Assembly (NCBI GenBank): GCA_002786025.1
Contig: NHNW01000025.1
Coordinates: forward strand, 62,001 to 126,000
Origin: Zasmidium citrigriseum
Lineage: Eukaryota; Ascomycota; Dothideomycetes; Mycosphaerellales; Mycosphaerellaceae
DNA length: 64,000 bases
Direction: 5' to 3'
Positions 1-12,077 of this stretch are shown piece by piece. Positions within the stretch are counted from its first letter, which is position 1, and every line of letters starts with the position of its first letter. The notes below the pieces were generated by a model. The model searched no databases. It saw only the letters and a list, made by a program, of their open reading frames with translations, and was not told where the DNA came from. A program made the position numbers and the translations under genes.

Positions 1-444
1 CCCGTTCATGCTCATTATCACGTCACTCTCGCCATTTGCATCTTCCCAATGCACAGCCTCCCATGCCTTGATGTCCATTGACCTGAGGCCTACCCAGGTC
101 CTTTGCTGTCAGGTTGACAGGTTGACATGCCGTCTCCGTCTCGGCCCTGGCTCCCCAGGACATGAAGCAACTCTTCGGTCACTGAAAAGTCCGTTGATGA
201 ACGAGCATCCCCCGTCCACGAAAAGTCTCGATCACATCCCCTTTGTCATCGGAAGACAGGAAACCCCCGACGATTTGTACGCTCTCATCACGCAAACCTC
301 TCCGTCAGGGCTATTAGGGCTGAATCGTTCGTTCGCAAAGTCCCGGTCCAGGGTCATGCCGGTGCACACTCTCTGTCCAACCCCGGCAGTCATCGATGAG
401 ACAAACCAATTCGTCTGTTGCCGTGGTCCGTCCCCGTCCGTTTG
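1..444. other. Window edge, no gene recognised
   Basis: A 166-codon open frame runs on the plus strand across this stretch and past it, but its composition (Ser/Pro/Cys-rich, no motif) is not gene-like and it overlaps the better frame on the other strand. Nothing else is seen. Confidence 0.3.
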
Positions 445-1125
445 TTACTGTATCCCCTTGGCAAGACCGGTGACTTTGCTAGAAGACAAGTCTCCCGGCT
501 TGCGGTAGAAGGACCCGGCTCCCTGCCTCGCATTCGGTCTTCGAACGGCTTCATGCGTCGTCGTGTGACTATTCGAGCCTGAGCCTGATGATGAAGCTGA
601 CACATGTGGTCCCGAAGCACTGGTCCATCCAAGGGCTTGAGTTCTTGCGAGATTGAATGTGTCGGTCCATCGTCGGATTTTGGCGCCGTTGAAGGGCTCG
701 CGAGGGGGTGGTACTTGTGATTTTGTATTCAAGATGTCCATGTCGAGGACTCGGTTGACAGTCGATGTACCAACGATGGGGTACTGAATTGCTGGGAACG
801 AGTGCGAGTCGTCGACGTTCAGTGAGCGGAGTGAGGGCTCGATGTTGAGGTCTTGTTCTGATAGTCTCATGAGGGCTTCGCTGGCGTTCATGACGGTTTG
901 CGGATCGATGTATGGATCAAGGAGATTCTGTTGGGATGCGTCGTGCTCGTCCATGGCCGGCCAGTATGTCGATTCATCCAAGGCGAGGCTATCCTGATGG
1001 AGGATGTGGTTGTCTGCGTTGAGGAAAGGCATTGTGCGTGGCATGTTCATCTTCTTTCCAGGAGGGAGAGGTGCCTCTGGCCACGGGGTTGTGTCGATGT
1101 ACAAGCTTCGATTTTGGTGATTCAA
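445..1125 (-). CDS. Hypothetical protein, 226 codons
   Basis: Single open frame with no recognised family. The residue make-up is more protein-like than surrounding frames: an acidic, Asn/Asp/Leu-rich N-terminal half, a central segment with basic and aromatic residues, then a Ser/Gly/Thr-rich stretch and a basic C-terminus. No signal peptide or membrane segment is visible. A second Met at codon 26 is an alternative start. It lies alone beside a 5-kb gene-poor stretch, so it could be a real small gene, an exon of a gene running off the window, or a relic. No function is proposed. Confidence 0.4.
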   Translation of the reverse strand: MNHQNRSLYIDTTPWPEAPLPPGKKMNMPRTMPFLNADNHILHQDSLALDESTYWPAMDEHDASQQNLLDPYIDPQTVMNASEALMRLSEQDLNIEPSLRSLNVDDSHSFPAIQYPIVGTSTVNRVLDMDILNTKSQVPPPREPFNGAKIRRWTDTFNLARTQALGWTSASGPHVSASSSGSGSNSHTTTHEAVRRPNARQGAGSFYRKPGDLSSSKVTGLAKGIQ

Positions 1126-4100
1126 TGCACGACCTACTGCACTTCGCTTCTGTCCCGTTGCCCAGTCCTGTTGGCTTGTTCTGATTTACTAGTCTCAGCG
1201 AATCCACGGCAAGGTCTTCCGTTCGATAGGCACTCGCTTCTTCGGGTTCTGGCGGGTTCGCAGTCCAAGACTAGAGAGGAGAACGGAAGTATGAACTTCT
1301 AAGGCCACAGCTCTTGAGGCTTCGATCTACTTGCCGGCTGTGGCGCACAGTATTCTCGACTTACGTATTCCACTCAGGCCAAACGCGAGCCTTCGCGACA
1401 GCGGTGAGATGGGAGAAAGATGGCCTGACACAGAGCAATGTGTCTCTTCTCTCGCGGCTATACGCGTACCATCTGATGTGTCGTCCGGAGAAGCATCAAG
1501 CTAAAGGCGATCCGTGGCGTCAGACAGAATCCTTTCGGTCTTACGTATGGAGCAATCCGCTGGCTATCCTCAGGCTCTTGGTCGGCGCGGCCGCCCTCTG
1601 GAGCAGCCTGCAGCTCGGGCTTCTCGCGAGTTTCATGAGACGACCATATAACGAAGGAGAACTGGCCTCGCAATCAGTCGCAGGGTGGAACAGGGTCTCG
1701 TCCCGTGTGCTTTCCCATAGGTCTTGTTGATGATAGTCTCGACCTGAGAGCCATGGGAATATCCTGTTCTCAACGCACCAAGTACATGCGTATTTGCGAG
1801 AATGGTGGTGATCATCATGCGTGACAGCTGTTAAACATGACTTGCTTGTACAACGGAGTCAGATCCGCACAATGGCAGGTAGCTGGTCTCGACTTCGACG
1901 GACGCAGTATGGATTTGCGAGACTGGTACCATGTCACTTGTTGCTCACTGTTGGTCCGCATGCTCCTGCTTTCACAGGCAATAGCCCCGTGGTGCTAATC
2001 TCTGTCCCTGCTGGCTTCAAGTCTGATCAGCGATGTCTCTACGCTGAGCCGTGCTTTGATGGGGACAAGTTGCACAGTAGTATCCATTACTCAAAGTTGG
2101 CGATTTCTGCCCACGACACAATGGCCATAGGCTCAAGCAGTATTTCCGGGCTCGTTCAGTTCGTCCGGAGCGTGCAGCTGTTGCTGCAGGTGGCATCCAG
2201 TGCGATGACATCCCCACCGATCGTCTAATCACCTTATGCCATCCTTGGCTGCCCTTCCACATTTGAACCCGAGCTCATGGCCGAGTCGGATGGGTCCGTC
2301 TGGGCGCGAGCTGGAGGACTCCGCTTGGGCAGCCTCAGGATGCTGATGGATGACTTCCGAAGATGGACCTATTATCGAAGTTCTTGGCCGGCACTGGAGA
2401 GTGGACAGTTTCGACAGGAATATGCCGAACAGGTGGTTGGCATCGGATTACTGATATCGGTGTGCGAGTGTGCGAGCCAAGTCAGCACCTCTTCACGTGC
2501 AGTCTGTCCTCTCCGTAGTCAGCACGGCTGACGACTCGCACATTGATCCTCGTTCGGCTGCGTGTGCGTGGTGTCGAGGTCGTGAGAGCGCGCTTAGGTG
2601 GTACTTCGCTCGGTCACCGCGTTCACTTCACTGAGAACAGGATATGACTTGCTCATCATCGCTGATGCCTCTCCTGATGAAAGCTATCTTGCTTCTGCGA
2701 GTCGACTTTGCCTGTCTCGGTGATTTGATGAGCACATCGGCTCCATGACCTCGGGATGGCGCGTTCGACTAGTGGAACGCTGTTCTTGGGGCCAGACAAG
2801 AGGAAGATGTCGTGGTGGAAGTGCTGGTCGTTTCTGGCATGGAAGTCCCCAGTTGCGCGGACGTTGCAGAACGTCGGGTTCGTCTCGGTCTCGCTTCATC
2901 AAGCGTGCATAACTAGAGCATGATGAATAACGCAAAGCATAATGGGTGGGGCGCTGGCGGGAAAATAGGAGCTGATGTAATCCACGCAGAGTCGACCTCA
3001 TCCTTGGCATTGCTCCCGTTTTGGGCATGTGTGGCAGTCCGTCTTTTGCAGCGTGGTGCATACTACTTCGAGATCAGTTAATGCCGCCGCTGCTGCTGAC
3101 GACGCCAATCTTACCATGACCGAGGGCTTCTTGACATCTGTGAGGGGGAAAGTGAAAAGATGGACCAGATCAAAATGGTAGTATTGAGATGCCTGCATTC
3201 GGCAGGCGTTGCGACCGGCCATGCTCGTTCAAACTTCACTCGACAAGGCCCTGCTCACGAACAACCCACTGACATCCATCATGACGATAATCGTGCATCG
3301 AGCGACATGTCACCATCCCGCGGGAATGTGGCCTCTAAGCGAGTCGTGATCTCGCGATGACCATCATCTTCATCGACAGGCGAGACATCGTTTCTGCAGC
3401 ATGCCTGTCAGACTGCAAGGCCATCCTACACCCACTTGATGAGCGCGACTCTTGTGAGTCGTCCATTTCACGATTGCCCTTGTGTGTACTCCATCCTGGG
3501 CGAGATTGTGGATCCGTACCTGACGATCTTCACGGGAGTCCACGGCAGCATTCTCAGTGCTCACCGGCTCTTTCCCATCACTGGTGATGGCGCAATGCAT
3601 CACCTCTGATCATGACATCTGGACTCTACAAGACCTGCTTTTTGCCAACGGCTTGCCATACCATTCACACCATCGACAACGGTGTCGGTGGCAACCAATC
3701 GACCTGTTGAACTTGCATTGTCTTGGAGAAGCAATAGCAGCAGCATTCGTTGATACGCCAATCTAAGAATAGAGTCTCCTTATAGAAGACCGAATAGACT
3801 TCTGTGAGTCGCAGGCCAGGCGACCAGCCAGATCTCGACTTCAACATGGACCTCTATTGGCCAATGGATTGCCGACGCAGACAACCATGCTTGTCGTTCC
3901 TAAAGTCTGCCCGTGCAGAAGTGAAAGTCGACGGTGAGCCGTCAGACTAAGAATTGACTTTCCATGATTTGAAAAAGACAAGAAAAGCGTCAGGCTCGGC
4001 CTCTTGGAAGTCCCTAACTCCATATCTCGGTCTGGGGAAAGACTGTTGGATAAGACGGAGTGTGGTTTCAACAACGGCAAAGACGGCTGCATCGATGCGG

Positions 4101-6345
4101 AAGGCTGGAGCTTGGTCACTGTATATTCGAAGTAGGATCCAACAATAGATTACTGTGCGGTAGACCTGCGAGCTGTCGGGCCGGCACGCATTGGATTCGA
4201 CACACGTCTCGTGCTGCAAATTACCGTGAGTACAACACCCCTTGGTTCTCCCTGCGAAGGAGCAGGACGGCAGAGGCGAAAGCTTGCATGCGGCGTAGTC
4301 ATGCAAGAGGCAAGCCACTGATCCCGTGGACTTGTTTTTGGAACATTGCTCCTCTCAGGAACATGGGATGCATCGATTTGCCTCGTCGATATGCCATGCA
4401 GGTCACAGCACTTGGTGGAGGAGTCGGTGCGGCTGGGGATTAGCAGTTTCCCTACGTGTGCTGATCGTAGTAGGATTCATCATCCCACACCTTAACCTTG
4501 CAACCGAAAGGTTTGATGCTGCTGTCGCATATCGAATTCGCAGATGAAGGGATCCGGTTCTCGCAGATGCCTGGACTCGATCGACACCGCGGCGCTCTTC
4601 CTTTTTGTGGGGAGAGCTTGAAATGCGATTCCATGTCGTTATTTCCTGGATGATGCGACGTGCGACGTGGAGCCGCTGACGGATCGACATTTTGAAAGCC
4701 AAGAGCAAGACCTTGAATAGCGAATTGATTGCAGGTCCAGCATTGTACGTAAACGAGACATGCGGTACTCCGGGGTCGAGCTTGGCTTTGCCACACAAGA
4801 TGTAACGCTGGGGGCATCCTGGCCCAGGTCGCCATCTCATCGGGCCTGCAAAGTATGGGAGATGGATGGAGTGAAGTTCCGAATCCGAGTGGGTCCTCCA
4901 CGCGGCTGCGCTGACTCTCTGATGACTACGTCGTCTGAAGCAAGACACAGCGACAAGGTTTCAGGCGTACGACACCACGTCGAAAAGGAGGCCATTACTT
5001 GAGAGATTGCGCGCCGGCAAAAGTCCAAGTGGTCGAGGTGTGGTGGCCTTGCTGTCGGGTTCAAGTGGTCCCGTGTACGCAGCAGAAACGCAGCGCATCT
5101 GCTGGGCATGACGCTGGCAGAAGACGACGTCGCGACGCAATTTCGAGCCCTGTCAGAGCTTGGCTCAGCGCAGTCGCCGTCACTAAACCTGTGCGGGCAA
5201 TTCTCATTGCCTGGATTGGGGCAGGCCTCCGAGCAATGCGTGAGCAGCGACGCCGCCGAGTGGCCGTTGGCAGCACGCAGCGCACGGCTGTTGCAGCGGA
5301 GGCTAAGGCGCCAAGCCCGCGTTACTCACCTCACCAACGCTGATGACAAAGGATCATCTGAACGGTACGTGCGCCGACCCGAACCAGCTCAGCTCGTGTC
5401 GCCAGCGAGCATCGCAGCAGCGCATCGCCAGCTGCCCGCCAGTGCCAGCTCGACGGCGAGCCTCGGCATCTCGAGCTTGCAGCGCGGCGGCGATCATCTT
5501 GCTGCTGCTGTCTGCATCGTCAGGCGCGCCGGCTAGCAGACGAGCAGTGAGTAGTGAGCAATGGACTCTGGCGTTGACGATGACGGCGGGCAGGAGCCGG
5601 GGCAAGAGCCCGCGAGCGGCTCCCTCTGCGGAACTCGAGGCCGGCGAGAGTAGCGCTCCAGTGCCTTGGGACCTGCCTGTTCCTGCCCAGTCGCCGTTGG
5701 CAGAGAATCTCTGGGCGCTGCACGCTGGGTCGGATCGCTCGCACGAGACTGCTGGGGATGGGTGCTGCTCGCACGACGTCTCGGGTGATGCACTACGGCT
5801 GGCAAATACGCAGTGCCATAACGGCTGCGATGACTAATGTCTCACGCTATTACATCCGCCATGCCATCCTGCCGCCGCTGGTGGGCTGGCAGATGCGCGC
5901 TGCCAGGCTCGCAGCACTTGTTTATCTGACATGCAGCATCCTGGCGTACCGGGTCGCGAGGCCCCCCAGCAGCACCACCAGCACCAGCAGCACGCCTCGC
6001 CCCCCCGTTGCGCCGCATCGACGACCGCTGCTCGTGTTATTCGCACACGCTGCGAGCGCCCCTGGCCGCATGAGGTCAGCGTGCGTGCCTCAGCGCCGCC
6101 CAGTGACAATTGCTAGAACCGGCAACACTCCCGTGGGATAATACCTGAGCCTCTTCTCTTCGCTGCCGCCAAGCGCGCGCGCTCCACCGGCCTTGCCACT
6201 CTTTAACTTCCTCCCTCTGCGAATCTGCTCTAACTACCTGCTGCTGTTCGATCGATGCCCACAAGTCAGCTTCCGCGGCCGCCCTTGGTTCACACTCGTA
6301 TGGCGCTAACGACTCGACGACCATCGTTGCCACCGCGTCGGGAGA
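1126..6345. other. 5.2-kb gene-poor stretch
   Basis: Only short frames (under about 190 codons) on both strands, none with a recognisable motif. CpA and TpG are present at ordinary levels, so this is not a RIP-degraded repeat. The last kilobase (about 5.1-6.3 kb) is rich in CAG/GCC triplets and probably holds the promoter and 5' leader of the coiled-coil gene that starts at 6346. Confidence 0.5.
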
Positions 6346-9345
6346 ATGAACGCGGACCTGGGGCTATGGGACTCCAATCGCTGGCGGGAGCAGTACGAGT
6401 CTCAGCAGCAACAGCAGCAGCATCATGCCGCCGCCTACGCTCCCCAGACTCACGCACACCCTGACGCTTCCCGGCCGTCTGCTCCGCAGCTATCCGCGCC
6501 GAGCGCCGTCAACCCAGCAGCACACAGCGCCATCCTCGACCACTCCAGCAGTCGTCGTGCCTGGATCGGGAAGTCGCGCGAAGTCACGGCGGACCCCCTA
6601 CCGCGCCTGTCCGAGCCCTATGCCGCTATGACGGATGCGTCGACTTACCACACTCGACTTTACGACCAGCGCCACAGCCCAAACTGCGGTCCGACGCTGC
6701 CAGAAGTCACTTCACCTCGTGAGACGTCTACCGCCTCTTGGCGAAGCTTACACCATGCCCATGGTCGTATGAGCTCGAGCCATCTCCCCGATGCCCCACC
6801 ACTTACGCTTCACATCCCCCAATCCCACGGTATGTATATAGCCTGCCGCCGCTGCCCTACCGATCACATGTCATTCCCTTATGCCGCTGCTGCAGTCCTT
6901 CCGTGCTAACAACTATGGTGGCGTAATGATAGATCTGCCAAGGATCTCGCCGCCCACCACTACTCTGCCCTCCGATTCTCAGACCAACAGCAGCGCCAAC
7001 TATCCTGTCTCGACGCCTTCGACCTCGCTGCCGTCGTTCGCGGCCTTCCAGGAGCGCACCACCACCCGCACCGACGATGTTGATGGCCCTGAAATCGCAC
7101 CAATGTCGTCGCGTCTTTCATGTCAATCTTGTACAAAGCTACAGCCATGGGTAAGGGACGTTGCCGTCGCCGTTGCAGAACTCGACGAGAGCGTCCAAAC
7201 TTACTGCAACAAGTCCGTCACACGTGTATGTTACCATTGATCGATCGATCGATCGTTCAGTCGATCGTCTAGCATGTGTACCCTGCTAATGTCCTTGGGT
7301 AGGCTCTCGGAATCCCCAACGATAACCTCATTGGATTGGTGCAATGGATCGTCGACAGACTACGGACTGCAAAGAGCGATGTACAAGATGCTACTCGTCG
7401 AAATCAGCCAGGGTATTTTCCACAGCAACAGCAGACCTCACAACCAGGATATCCCCAACGGACCGCATCACCACCCAATCCCTTGAAAAGAGCAGCCGAA
7501 CGATGGGAACGAGAAGAATTTCCAGGTCCCAAGCGACCACGTTCGGGGGCATCAGTGGAGCAACCATTCCAGCTGCCCTCCTTGACCCCACGCGATGAAC
7601 GAAGGGGTTCGATCGATTTCGCAGGGAGAGACATGAGGCTTGGCTATTCTCCTCCGCCCACGGAATCATTGCCGGACTCAGCACATCCACGACAGACGTC
7701 TCCTACCTTCGCCAATCGATCGATGAATCGGGCGCTGCCGTCCCCTTCTTCACTTGCATACCCTCCCTCAGCTGCGCCCTCCCTTCCTCCCCCGGTTGGC
7801 TCGCCAGCGACGTCTTACCAACCTGCATCAACGATTCACTCAACATCGACGTCCTCTGCTACGTCGGCACACATAGCCGATCTGCAGCACCAGGTCACGT
7901 TGAAGTCGTTGGCGTTGCAAACTCTTCAATCCGAGTATGCGTCCTTGCTGCAGAAACTCCAACGGGAACGGGTCAAGAGTCAAACCATTGAGAAGAAGAC
8001 CAGTGTTGCTGACCAGGAAGTCAACGAGCTTACCAGCAAGAACGAGGCAATGACGGAGCAGATCAAGGCCCTCGAGAGCCAATTGGAGGAAAGTGAAAAG
8101 AGACGCGAAATGGAACGGGCGGAAGCCGCAAAGGAGAAGGAGCAATGGGGCCGGATGCTCGAGATGGGTGGCCGCCTTCACGCCAAAGTCGACAGCGAAC
8201 GACAGAAGCTCCTAGAGGAGAAAGAGTACCTCACGCGACGGGTGGCTGCATTCGAGGCAGAGGATTCCGTCAAGAAGGATCAGCATGCTCGGACTGAAGG
8301 TCCCCGCCGCCACTCTGGACCGGATGGATCGGAGGGACAAATTAGTCAGAATGGTTCATCAGATGTAACGGCCATGGGTGCGGCATCCTTCGGCGAATTC
8401 AGCCATAGCGAGGCAGCTGCCTTGAAACGCGAGGTCCTGGTGCTCAATGGACGAATCGAAGCGTTGCGCTTCGCGCTTGAAGAAGCCAGGCGCCACAATC
8501 AGGAAGCTGAGGAGAAGACCCGTGCATTCCTGGACCAGAGTCAACAGCTTGGCACCGCTATTGACTACGCGCTCAAGAACGATTCCTCTAGGACCGTGGC
8601 GAGAAGGAGTGAGAACGAACTACGAAGGGCTCCAAGCAGCCGCTCGACGCCAGCACGACACAAACCTGCCTGGTCCCCACCATTGCTGACCATCTCTCCT
8701 CACACTTCCTCACAGTCACAGGTCGCAGCGAACCTCTCCACGTCTGCTTCTAAGCACGGCACTCTGGAAGTCATCAACGGGGGCAAATCTTCCATTGCCA
8801 AGATTTCCGAAGTTGCCCGCGCACGCACGCCTGGCCCAGAGGAGCTTGGGATTCATATTACTCCTTCTACATCTTCGCCAGAAGAGTTGATAAAAGCGTT
8901 GGGTCCAGTGCCGGCTCCACTGCCGTCATTCCAATTCGCTGCGCACACCCCTTGGGCAAACTCCCCGCAAGCGAGCCGAGAAGATGGAAGGGCATATGCA
9001 TTTGACGGCTTGGGTCATCATGTACCGATGCCAGGCTACGGGCGTTCAGATGTAACAGGAAGACCCCCAGGCACATCCCCGAGGTCTTATCATTCTGAGG
9101 AAATTCTTGGGGACAGCTCACCTGGATCCGGATCCGGACAGCGCTCACCTGCTGAGGGCTACAACAGCGAACCGGAACCGCCGAATTCTGGATGGAATCC
9201 CACAAATTCTCACACCCAGACGTTGCCTCCCATCCATCCAAGTGGCATGCCGAAGCCTACGTACCCTCATAGCGGGTACCATTGGGAATCTTCTATGCCT
9301 CCGCCTCCACGACCCGAAGTTGGATCGGGCATTCCACGCAACTGA
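6346..9345 (+). CDS. Coiled-coil protein, unknown function (three exons)
   Basis: Exons 6346-6829, 6933-7225 and 7303-9345 join in frame to 939 residues; both introns (103 and 77 nt) have GTATGT donors and CTAAC/CTAAT branch points. The N-terminus has a short poly-Gln run and is Ser/Pro/His-rich. Exon 2 ends in a compact segment with a CxxC pair. Exon 3 opens with a helical stretch, then a low-complexity Pro/Ser region and a long charged coiled coil (roughly residues 445-575, heptad Leu with Glu/Lys/Gln). The tail is disordered, Pro/Ser/Gly-rich. No signal peptide, membrane segment or catalytic motif is present. The layout suggests a scaffold or nuclear protein conserved in filamentous fungi, but I do not recognise the family and infer no pathway. 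Confidence 0.85.
7239..7255. repeat. GATC microsatellite in intron 2
   Basis: Four tandem GATC units lie within the second intron of the coiled-coil gene, followed by further GATCGT/CGATCG copies up to about 7268. It is a simple repeat inside a spliced segment and has no evident role. Confidence 0.8.
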
Positions 9346-12077
9346 GCCATACACTGTACGATGAGGAATCAGAAGGACATACAGACATTTGTCCATTTCA
9401 GGCTTCACTTTGCGACGATTTTGCATCATCTGTTGGATTTGGCCACACTCTAAAAGAAAGTCTTGCAAGCGAGGAGTCTGGCGCATACCACATGCAACCG
9501 AGATGGTTAGCAGAGGACCTTGCAGCTTCGGCTGCGGTCATCTTCGGGTTTGACATCATTGTACAATTATTTCGTTTTGGAGACGACATCTGTTGCACTC
9601 ACATGTATTTTTCTAGCGCTACCGCAAGTAGCAAGTGGTGGTGTGGGAATGGCTCCCTCCGCCACAACCGCAAGGAGCCGTACCACCTATTCCCCTTCTT
9701 TGACTTTTCTTCCCATTTGCCACATCTTGTCTCGTCATGGCTCTGACGGCTTTGTCAGGAATTTCGAATCCCATGCATCAGCGCTTGGTCTCACGTCCCA
9801 GAGAACACCTAATCAAACTTACCTTGCTCACACGACTCCCAAACACAGCATCGTCATCGATCAAGAGTCACCTTGGTCAGCGAGCCTGACCACCGTTTAC
9901 CAGCTGAGGTCTCGCACTGCGACGCTGCTTTACCGGGCTCTTCCCCGTCGACACTCAATCAGGGATTATACGACAAGACCGTTCCCTGCGCTGCGGTGCT
10001 CGCGAGTCTAAATGCAAGATAGGGCTAAGTAATAAGAATCTCGCTGATTACTTGATCAGGCAAGGGTAGGGATTGGGGGTTAAGAAGTAGGTTGTGAAGG
10101 TTTTCTGCCTTTTCCGTTAGGCGCTCTGCCCTCTTCGATTAATCCTGGACTGGGGATGCTTGGAGGGGTGGACCACGTGAACCTAATTGTCTATCTTCTT
10201 TCTTTGTGGAAGGGAACGATGTGTTTCAGAGGGTGGTTCTTTTGGCACGTCCATTTCTCGAGCCTGAGCTCAATGGGTGCGCATAAGGGACTTCTGCTTG
10301 GCACACGGGATGCTCGCGATGAGAACGAGAAGATAAATGTCCGGGAAGGGAAGACCCGGTCGGACTTTGTCTCTGGCCTGCTCTCTGGTTCTCGTGTTTT
10401 ATACGAGGGTGGGTTTTGGATGAGTCGTCGACGAACGAAGAGATTGTCGGCGAAGACCCAAGGGATAGAACGGCGACCATGGCCTCGACTCGTGTGTTGA
10501 TTGATGACAAGAGTGAGTGGTGTGATGACCTGTTGTTAAACATTCGTATACCTTTTCGCTTACGAGAGAATGTCAACATCCTGCTAATTGATGCTTGCAT
10601 ATTTCTTGAAGTATGTAAGTATACAAGTCAGCGACAGACAGCCATCCATGCATTCGGAAAACAAGTTTAGTAAGCCAGACAGCATGATAAGAGTAGCAAG
10701 TCATGTTTTGTCTTCGTTCTCTCGTAATTCTCGGTTCTTGAAACTCTCTGTTTACCTTTGCACTGTTCGTATCGACCGACACCGCCGACGGTATATACCA
10801 GCTTCATCGTCGGTCGAAATGCTTCGCCAAGTCCCATCGTCCAGGGTGGAAGCCAACCTTTTGCCACAACAGGCAATTGCATTGCCTCACGTTTTCGTAA
10901 AACGAACAGCGGTCTTCTTCTTCGGCACCCGCGGGATCCACGCAGCCACGAGACGAGAAAGAAAGATGTAGTTAATGCAAGGCTACCGGTACCCCTAGTC
11001 GGAGACCACGCGCAGCAGGGGCCGGGCAATGCGAGCACCGACGTCGTGTGTGTGTCAGTCACAAGGTGTCATAAGTCATCAGGAGATCGAAACCTTGCAC
11101 TCGGCGAAAGCAGCGCCGTGAAACTTTTGTCTTATTAAGAAGCTTATACTTACTTCTTTCCGCCTTCGTCACGGACTCATGACTAGCCTTTTTATCTCGG
11201 CGTGCCTTGCCCTAAGTACAGGCAAACTTCAACACTTCTTGTTACAGGATTTCTGGCTTTGGGGCTGGTTTGACGAGCTCGCATGAATCGATGGCAATGC
11301 CTTCTTTCGGCGTGGTCGATCCATGCTGCTGGAACAAAGGTTCCCGTGGATTGGAGTTCGTCTTGTCATACCAGAGTGTCGTACGACTGTGACACTGTCA
11401 GCAGCCTGTCTCGAGCGATGAATCAAGATTCGCCCAAGTCTAAGCCCCTCCTAGGGCTCCAAGACCGAGATCAAATATTGTGAGCGATCGGCTTATGGGG
11501 GGAAGTTTCGTGGTCCGAAGATTGAAGGACAAGATGGCGCCAAGACATTAGCGCCTCCATTGAAGGCATGTGAAAGTTCAACATGGACGGCGTGCGCCTT
11601 GCTCCGTTCACAATCCCTTCCACTTCGAATCGGACAAAACGATGGTCATGACCGCCGGCGCAAGCTTCAATGCGATAGAGACTTAGGCTCGAAGTCCAAT
11701 CTCGTGCGACGTCCGTTGGTGGCACATCCGGGCACAGGCGCTCGTACTCGTTCAACTTCGCTGGTGATCCGCTCGGTGAAGCCGATTCCTGCACTCCATC
11801 GGCTCGATTCAACGCGGAGCATCGTCCATTGAACATGCTGCTAGTCGAAAGGGCGACAATCGGATCCGGACATTGTGACTGGTGCTCCGTGGACAGGTTC
11901 CGACACAATGAAGATCTGCAGATGCAATGCAGTGTACGATGTGGTACCACACCGGGAGGATGCAGCGACGGGATAATTTAGCCGGATGATGGCTTTCTGC
12001 CAAGAGAGAAAGATCAGGATGAGGATGAAGCTGTGTCTTGGTAATCCATAGAATGATGTGGAGCACTACGAATACGA
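9346..12077. other. 2.7-kb stretch without recognised gene
   Basis: The two flanking genes converge here, so the edges should hold their 3' UTRs. Frames up to about 160 codons occur on both strands (for example minus strand 11,471-11,950) but show no motif, no splice partners and no codon pattern like the neighbours. No tRNA or inverted-repeat element was seen. Confidence 0.5.

Noticed and set aside
8..508. 166-codon plus-strand frame at the window start
   Set aside because: Cys/Ser/Pro-rich without motif, and overlaps the more protein-like minus-strand frame.
4403..4948. Overlapping minus-strand frames of 181 and 149 codons
   Set aside because: No motif or splice partners, and Arg/Ser/Pro-rich composition; two frames open in the same place suggest chance.
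1126..5000. Idea that the gene-poor left end is a RIP-degraded transposon
   Set aside because: CpA and TpG are common and no terminal repeats or transposase/RT motifs are seen.
11471..11950. 159-codon minus-strand frame
   Set aside because: No recognisable domain or start context; lies in a stretch where both strands have similar short frames.
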